Assembly (NCBI RefSeq): GCF_001429285.1
Contig: NZ_LMJJ01000042.1
Location: forward strand, 186,001-250,000
DNA: 64,000 bases
Direction: 5' to 3'
Source of the DNA: Ensifer sp. Root278
GTDB lineage: Bacteria > Pseudomonadota > Alphaproteobacteria > Rhizobiales > Rhizobiaceae
In this document: positions 59,257 through 64,000 of the stretch, in pieces
Numbering within the stretch: the stretch's first letter is position 1
Layout: the number at the start of each line of letters is the position of its first letter
The notes under the pieces: model-generated
What the model saw: the letters and a program-made list of their open reading frames with translations, nothing else
What the model was told of the DNA's origin: nothing
Databases searched by the model: none
Made by a program: the position numbers and the translations under genes

Positions 59257-59682
59257 TCAGACATAGCGGAAGACGCCGACGGCATAGACCAGCGAGAGCG
59301 CGAGCGCCCACCACAGGTTCTGCCCGCCGACGAAACCGAGCCATGCGAGGTGAATGAAGGCGCTTCCGAGCAGCGACACGAAGAGGCGATCGCCCCGTGT
59401 CGTCTCGAAGCGCAGGATGCCGACGCGCGGGTTTCCGCCCGGCGCGGCATATTCCCAGACCGCCATCATCGACAGCAGCGCGAAGATGGTGAGGAAGAAC
59501 ATGGCCGACGGAAACGACCAGGCCATCCAGCCACCGGCGACCAGCGGCGCGAACCAGTCGCGCGCACCGTCCTTGATCGGCAGCATGCTCATGAGCAGCC
59601 CGGCGGCGGCGGCATAGACGATCAGAACGGCGGCGAAGGGCAGTTGCCAACGGGCCTTGCGAATGGGTTGAGCGGTCATCAT
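59257..59682 (-). CDS. glpU: DUF2160 small membrane protein of the glycerol transporter
   Basis: A 141-residue protein with four membrane helices (about 13-31, 53-75, 102-118 and 124-139), matching DUF2160 in length and in features GWMAWSFPSAMFFLTIFALL and WEYAAPGGNPRVGILRFET. It is found only with this type of transporter operon; its role is unknown, perhaps an accessory channel subunit. Its ATG overlaps the glpQ stop (ATGA). Confidence 0.85.
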   Translation of the reverse strand: MMTAQPIRKARWQLPFAAVLIVYAAAAGLLMSMLPIKDGARDWFAPLVAGGWMAWSFPSAMFFLTIFALLSMMAVWEYAAPGGNPRVGILRFETTRGDRLFVSLLGSAFIHLAWLGFVGGQNLWWALALSLVYAVGVFRYV

Positions 59683-60497
59683 ACCCTCCCCAGGGCAAAG
59701 CCCTTGGCGATGTAGTTGCGGACGAAATAGATCACCAGCGCGCCCGGAATGATGGTGAGCACGCCGGCAGCGGCCAGCACGCCCCAGTCGAGGCCGGAAG
59801 CGGAAACGGTGCGGGTCATGGTGGCGGCGATCGGCTTGGCGTCCGTGGTCGTCAGCGTGCGGGCTAGCAGCAGTTCGACCCAGGAGAACATGAAGCAGAA
59901 GAAGGCGGCGACACCGATGCCCGAGGCGATCAGCGGCATGAAGATCTTCACGAAGAAGCGTGGGAACGAATAGCCGTCGATATACGCGGTTTCGTCGATT
60001 TCCTTCGGCACGCCCGACATGAAGCCTTCGAGGATCCAGACGGCGAGCGGCACGTTGAACAGGCAGTGGGCAAGTGCCACGGCGATGTGCGTGTCGATCA
60101 GGCCGAAGGCCGAATAGAGCTGGAAGAACGGCAGGGCGAAAACGGCCGGCGGCGCCATGCGGTTGGTCAAGAGCCAGAAGAACAGGTGCTTGTCGCCGAG
60201 GAAGCGGTAGCGCGAGAAGGCGTAGGCCGCCGGCAGCGCTGCCGATACCGAGATCACCGTGTTCATCACGACGTAGATGATCGAGTTGATGTAGCCGTTG
60301 TACCAGGATGGATCGGTGAAGATCACCTGATAGTTCCTGAGCGTCGGGTTCACCGGCCAGAGCGAGAAGGTGCTGAGGATCTCGCTCGTTTCCTTGAAGC
60401 TCATGTTGACGAGCCAATAGATCGGCAGGAGCAGGAAGACGATGTAGATCGTCGGCACCAGCCAGGAAAGGCGTTCGGTAAGCGGTTGTGTTTGCAT
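59679..60497 (-). CDS. glpQ: Glycerol ABC transporter permease GlpQ
   Basis: A 272-residue CUT1-type permease with six helices. The EAA loop is EIDETAYIDGYSFPRFFVKI, where it contacts the ATPases. It pairs with GlpP. Starts with YIVFLLLPIYWLVNMSFKET near the N-terminus as in MalG-type permeases. The stop overlaps the glpU start. Confidence 0.9.
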   Translation of the reverse strand: MQTQPLTERLSWLVPTIYIVFLLLPIYWLVNMSFKETSEILSTFSLWPVNPTLRNYQVIFTDPSWYNGYINSIIYVVMNTVISVSAALPAAYAFSRYRFLGDKHLFFWLLTNRMAPPAVFALPFFQLYSAFGLIDTHIAVALAHCLFNVPLAVWILEGFMSGVPKEIDETAYIDGYSFPRFFVKIFMPLIASGIGVAAFFCFMFSWVELLLARTLTTTDAKPIAATMTRTVSASGLDWGVLAAAGVLTIIPGALVIYFVRNYIAKGFALGRV

Positions 60498-60519
60498 GTT
60501 GGTTCTCCTCCCGCCTTTA

Positions 60520-61386
60520 TCAGCCTTGCGCGTCGCTCGTGGTCATCACGGTGTAGAAGATCCACGAGAGCAGCAGGATGATGAGGAAGTAGATGATCGA
60601 TAGCGCTGCCGCCGGACCGAGGTCGAACTGGCCAATGGCCGTCTTGACGAGGTCGATCGACAGGAAGGTGGTGGAGTTGCCGGGGCCGCCGCCGGTAACG
60701 ACGAAGGGCTCGGTGTAGATCATGAAGCTATCCATGAAGCGCAGCAGGAAGGCGATCAGGAGCACACGCTTCATCTTCGGCAGCTGGATGTAGCGGAACA
60801 CCGACCAGCGCGAGGCGCCGTCGATCTTGGCCGCCTGGTAATAGGCGTCCGGGATCGAGACGAGGCCGGCATAGCACAAGAGCACGACGAGGCTCGTCCA
60901 GTGCCAGACGTCCATGACGATCAGCGTCACCCAGGCAGCGACCGGGTTCTGCACGTAGTTGTAGTTGATGCCCATGCCTTCGAGCGTGCGGCCGAGCAGG
61001 CCGATATCGACGCGGCCGAAGACCTGCCAGATGGTGCCGACGACGTTCCACGGGATCAAGAGCGGCAGCGCCATCAGCACGAGGCAGACCGGGACGCCGA
61101 GACCCTTCTTCGGCATGTTGAGGGCGATGATGATGCCGAGCGGGATTTCGATGGCCAGAATGATCGCCGAGAAGATCAGGTTGCGGGTGAGCGCGTCCCA
61201 GAAGCGGTCGGAGGTCAGCACCTGCACGTACCAGTCGGTGCCGGCCCAGAAGAACGCGTTGTTGCCGAAGGTGTCCTGGACCGAATAGTTGACGACGGTC
61301 ATCAGCGGGATGACGGCCGAGAAGGCGACCAGCACGAGAACCGGCAGCACCATGAACCAGGCCTTGTTGTTCCAGGTTTTTTCCAT
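60520..61386 (-). CDS. glpP: Glycerol ABC transporter permease GlpP
   Basis: A 288-residue CUT1-type permease with six helices, MalF-like. The EAA loop is YYQAAKIDGASRWSVFRYIQ; EPFVVTGGGPGNSTTFLSID is a typical late periplasmic loop. It is 2 nt downstream of the glpT stop and 22 nt upstream of glpQ. Confidence 0.92.
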   Translation of the reverse strand: MEKTWNNKAWFMVLPVLVLVAFSAVIPLMTVVNYSVQDTFGNNAFFWAGTDWYVQVLTSDRFWDALTRNLIFSAIILAIEIPLGIIIALNMPKKGLGVPVCLVLMALPLLIPWNVVGTIWQVFGRVDIGLLGRTLEGMGINYNYVQNPVAAWVTLIVMDVWHWTSLVVLLCYAGLVSIPDAYYQAAKIDGASRWSVFRYIQLPKMKRVLLIAFLLRFMDSFMIYTEPFVVTGGGPGNSTTFLSIDLVKTAIGQFDLGPAAALSIIYFLIILLLSWIFYTVMTTSDAQG

Positions 61387-61388
61387 GG

Positions 61389-62459
61389 TCAGGCCTCCTC
61401 GCCGACGCGCCAGGAATCGGCGTAGATGTTGATGGCTTTCTGATCGAAGCGGACGCGCGGATCGGCGGGGATCTCGCCATCCTCGTCGACGATGATCGAG
61501 ATCGGCTGATCGGCGAAGCGGGCACGCACGATCTTGTGGCGGCCGATGTCCTCTACCTTGGTGATCGCCACGGGCATGCCTTCGCGGCCGAGCGAGACGA
61601 ATTCCGGGCGGATGCCGAGCTCGGTCTTGGCGCCGGCCTTGAACTTGGGCAGGAAGTTCAACGCCACGTGTTCGCCGCCGACCGTCGCGGTGTTGCCGTC
61701 GAGCTTGACCGGAAGCACGTTCATGCCCGGCGAACCGATGAAGTAGCCGACGAACGTGTGGCGCGGGCGCTCGAAGAGTTCGGCCGGGGTACCGATCTGA
61801 ACGATCTGGCCGTCATACATGACGACGACCTTGTCGGCGAAAGTGAGCGCCTCGGTCTGGTCGTGGGTGACATAGACCATGGTGAAGCCGAACTGCTTGT
61901 GCAGCCGCTTGATCTGTGAGCGCAGCACCCACTTCATTTCCGGATCGATGACCGTCAGCGGCTCGTCGAACAGGATGGCGCTGACGTCGTTGCGCACGAG
62001 GCCGCGGCCAAGCGAGATCTTCTGCTTCTGGTCGGCGGTCAGCCCGCGGGCGGTCTTCTTCGCCCAGCCGCCGAGACCGATCATTTCGATCGTCTCCTTG
62101 ACGCGGCGGTCAACCTCGGCTTCCGGCACATGCCGGTTGCGCAAGGGGAAGGCCAGATTGTCGTAGACCGTCATCGTGTCGTAGATCACCGGGAACTGAA
62201 ACACCTGGGCGATGTTGCGTTCCTGGGTCGAGAGATGCGTCACGTCCTTGCCGTCGAAGAGGATGTGCCCTTCCGACGGGTTGATCAGGCCGGAGATGAT
62301 GTTGAGCAGCGTGGTCTTGCCACAGCCGGAAGGGCCGAGCAGCGCATAGGCGCCGCCGTCGTTCCATTCGTGATGCACTTCCTTCAGCGCGTAGTCGTTT
62401 TCAGACTTCGGCTTGGCGCCATAGGCGTGGCGGATATGTTCGAGATCGATGCGTGCCAT
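61389..62459 (-). CDS. glpT: Glycerol ABC transporter ATPase GlpT (degenerate signature motif)
   Basis: A 356-residue CUT1-type ATPase with a C-terminal regulatory (OB/TOBE) domain. Walker A LLGPSGCGKTTLLNII (Lys48), Q-loop VFQF, Walker B AILFDEPL (Asp165, Glu166) and H-loop VTHDQ (His199) are intact, but the ABC signature reads LTADQ (140-144) instead of LSGGQ. It can therefore supply a normal Walker half-site but a poor signature to its partner. glpS lies 21 nt upstream. Confidence 0.92.
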   Translation of the reverse strand: MARIDLEHIRHAYGAKPKSENDYALKEVHHEWNDGGAYALLGPSGCGKTTLLNIISGLINPSEGHILFDGKDVTHLSTQERNIAQVFQFPVIYDTMTVYDNLAFPLRNRHVPEAEVDRRVKETIEMIGLGGWAKKTARGLTADQKQKISLGRGLVRNDVSAILFDEPLTVIDPEMKWVLRSQIKRLHKQFGFTMVYVTHDQTEALTFADKVVVMYDGQIVQIGTPAELFERPRHTFVGYFIGSPGMNVLPVKLDGNTATVGGEHVALNFLPKFKAGAKTELGIRPEFVSLGREGMPVAITKVEDIGRHKIVRARFADQPISIIVDEDGEIPADPRVRFDQKAINIYADSWRVGEEA

Positions 62460-62480
62460 GTTTTCCTCCCAGCGCCCCCT

Positions 62481-63551
62481 TTAGGCCGCGCCGCCGATGG
62501 CGCGTCCATCAGGCCCGAAGGCCATGAGATGACGGGTGTCGACGAAGACCTCGAGGGTCGCGTCGGGTTCGATGTCGTGAATGCCTGGCGCGAGCATGAC
62601 CCAGCGCGCATTGGCAAATCCGACGTGAATGAAGCTTTCCGAGCCTGCGATCTCGGAGATCGCGGTCTTGACGGTGAGTGCGTCGCCGCTGCCTTGCGGA
62701 CGGTCGAACGAAATATGGTGCGGCTGGAAGCCGACGGTGCAGGGACCGTCGGCAATGCCAGCCAGATGCGAAGGCACCGCGAGCACAGATTTGCCCTCAA
62801 GCGTGAAGGCCGAACCTGATTTGACGAGTTCGATGCAGTTCAGCGGCGGATCGGCGAAGGTGCGGGCGGTGATGAGGTCGACTGGACGACGATAGACGTC
62901 GATGGTCTTGCCGAACTGGGTGATGCGGCCCTGGCTGAGGGCTGCCGTATTGCCGCCAAGCAACAACGCTTCCGAAGGCTCTGTCGTCGCATAGACGAAG
63001 ATGGCACCGGAGGCGGAAAAGATCTTCGGCAGTTCCTCGCGCAGTTCCTCGCGCAGCTTGTAGTCGAGGTTGGCGAGTGGTTCGTCGAGCAGCACGAGAT
63101 CGGCGTTCTTGACGATGGCGCGCGCCAGCGCCGTGCGCTGCTGCTGGCCACCCGAGAGATTGAGCGGCGTGCGGTCGAGATAGGGCGTCAGCTTCAGGAG
63201 ATCGGCGGCCTTGCGCACTTCGCGGTCGATCGTCGCGGTGTCGGCGCCGCTGATGCGCATCGGCGAGGCGATGTTCTCATAGACGGTCATCGCCGGGTAG
63301 TTGATGAACTGCTGGTAGACCATGGCGACCGAGCGCTTTTGCACCGGCAGGCCCGTCACATCGATGCCGTCGAAGATCAGCGAACCGGAAGCCGGCTTGT
63401 CGAGACCGGCCATCAGCCGCATCAGCGACGTCTTGCCGGACAGGGTCGGGCCGAGCAGTACATTGAGCGACCCCCTCTCCAGCACCAGGTCGGTCGGGTA
63501 GATATGCGTCTCCCCGCCCACGACCTTGGATATCTTCTTCATTTCAAGCAT
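62481..63551 (-). CDS. glpS: Glycerol ABC transporter ATPase GlpS (H-loop histidine missing)
   Basis: A 356-residue CUT1-type ATPase with a regulatory C-terminus. Walker A is LLGPTLSGKTSLMRLM (Lys40), signature LSGGQQQRTALARA (132-136) and Walker B LVLLDEPL (Asp156, Glu157) are canonical, but the H-loop reads VYATTEPSE, with Thr190 where ABC ATPases have His. The start at 63551 (MLEMKKISK) is preceded by GGGTGGAGA; the frame continues upstream but without homology. Confidence 0.92.
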   Translation of the reverse strand: MLEMKKISKVVGGETHIYPTDLVLERGSLNVLLGPTLSGKTSLMRLMAGLDKPASGSLIFDGIDVTGLPVQKRSVAMVYQQFINYPAMTVYENIASPMRISGADTATIDREVRKAADLLKLTPYLDRTPLNLSGGQQQRTALARAIVKNADLVLLDEPLANLDYKLREELREELPKIFSASGAIFVYATTEPSEALLLGGNTAALSQGRITQFGKTIDVYRRPVDLITARTFADPPLNCIELVKSGSAFTLEGKSVLAVPSHLAGIADGPCTVGFQPHHISFDRPQGSGDALTVKTAISEIAGSESFIHVGFANARWVMLAPGIHDIEPDATLEVFVDTRHLMAFGPDGRAIGGAA

Positions 63552-63582
63552 TGAATTCTCCACCCAGCCTGTCGGCAGTCCT

Positions 63583-63612
63583 GAGCGTTTCCAAGCCGGC
63601 GTGGAAACGCTC
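63583..63612 (-). other. Perfect 11-bp hairpin between glpD and glpS
   Basis: GAGCGTTTCCA (63583-63593) and TGGAAACGCTC (63602-63612) with an 8-nt loop, in the 139-bp gap between glpD and glpS. No T tract follows on the minus strand, so processing or attenuation is more likely than full termination. Confidence 0.6.
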
Positions 63613-63690
63613 CATCTCGTCGTTTTTCGCATTTCCGGACCCAGAACCGCAGCGCGCTTTGGCTGGAAATGCTTCGGAATGCGAGGATCC

Positions 63691-64000
63691 TCACGCGGCT
63701 GCGTCGGCCGCGCCTCGCATGTATTCCTCCAGTGCCGCCGCCTCGCCGGGCGTCAGCTTCAATCCCAGTTTCGTGCGGCGCCACAGCACGTCCTCAGCGC
63801 GCCGTGCCCATTCCTTGGCGATCAGCCACTTGACTTCCGCCTCGTAGAGATCGGCGCCGAAGCGGCGGCCGAGCGCCGCCTCGTTCGAGGCCGAACCCAG
63901 GAGGGTGGCTGCCTGCGTGCCGTAGAGGCGCACAAGGCGACGGGCATGCACAGGCGCAAGGAAGGGGTATTGCTTTTGCAGTCTTGCGACTTCGTCGGCA
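63691..64000 (-). CDS. glpD: Aerobic glycerol-3-phosphate dehydrogenase, C-terminal fragment
   Basis: The C-terminal 102 codons of GlpD, running off the window end; the frame is open to position 64000. It shows the GlpD C-terminal domain: HARRLVRLYGTQAATLL, FGADLYEAEVKWLIAKEWAR and RAEDVLWRRTKLGLKLT. The full enzyme is an FAD-dependent membrane-associated dehydrogenase oxidising glycerol-3-phosphate and reducing the quinone pool. Its position upstream of glpSTPQUV supports glycerol as the transporter substrate. Confidence 0.92.
   Translation of the reverse strand, partial: ADEVARLQKQYPFLAPVHARRLVRLYGTQAATLLGSASNEAALGRRFGADLYEAEVKWLIAKEWARRAEDVLWRRTKLGLKLTPGEAAALEEYMRGAADAAA

Noticed and set aside
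59257-60417. A 386-codon minus-strand frame covering glpU and running antisense-frame through glpQ
   Set aside because: Only the last 141 codons (from 59682) form the DUF2160 protein; the rest is an out-of-frame reading of glpQ.

Overview
The window is a GC-rich, gene-dense stretch of alphaproteobacterial chromosome. Gene content and order fit a Sinorhizobium/Ensifer-type member of the Rhizobiales: sdhCDAB next to an Omp19-like lipoprotein, zapE, mdh, sucCDAB and lpd; an F1-only atpHAGDC operon; sitABCD next to a Mur/Fur gene; and a glycerol ABC-transporter operon next to glpD. Genus is inferred from gene order and protein resemblance, not from a database search. I see no rRNA, tRNA, CRISPR array, insertion sequence or prophage; this is core chromosome.

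Layout. Positions 1-5400 (minus strand) hold a tetrapyrrole operon, hemC-hemD-mic60-hemY-terB, in which a bacterial Mic60/mitofilin homologue sits among haem genes. Divergent from it (5480-9593) run tsaD, gpsA, a YciI-like gene, an EVE-domain gene, a methyltransferase and a DUF1761-like gene. A secreted protein with internal repeats (9623-10456, minus) precedes the TCA/respiration block at 10.7-28.4 kb: sdhCDAB, the lipoprotein, zapE, mdh, sucC, sucD, sucA, sucB and lpd. Five small unrelated genes lie between sucB and lpd. Hairpins punctuate this block after mdh, after sucD and after sucB.

Positions 28.5-37.8 kb carry a thioesterase, a DUF2867-like gene, a TraB/GumN-family gene, xerC, a phospholipid-type acyltransferase, a solitary AAA ATPase, a short transaldolase, priA and a small membrane protein. 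The F1 operon atpHAGDC follows (38.0-43.1 kb), then a GDP-mannose pyrophosphorylase, a saccharopine/lysine-dehydrogenase-like gene divergent from an Lrp/AsnC regulator, a membrane-anchored unknown and an APH-fold kinase. At 49.1 kb there is a solitary atpB (F0 subunit a) with no other F0 gene in the window.

Positions 49.9-54.0 kb hold the Mn/Fe importer sitABCD (minus) facing mur, with two perfect dyads in the shared promoter. After an EamA exporter, an NCS2 purine permease and a small exported protein comes the glp operon (57.5-64.0 kb, minus): glpD (cut by the window end), two ATPases, two permeases, a small membrane protein and a solute-binding protein. The two ATPases carry complementary defects, which predicts one consensus and one degenerate ATP site.

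I did not find an obviously new defence or mobile system. The most notable signals are the orphan atpB, the asymmetric glycerol ABC ATPase pair, the Mic60/haem operon, the repeat-built secreted protein, a hairpin between the Shine-Dalgarno sequence and start codon of sucA, a hairpin before the last gene of the glp operon, and a family of dispersed rhizobial palindromes.
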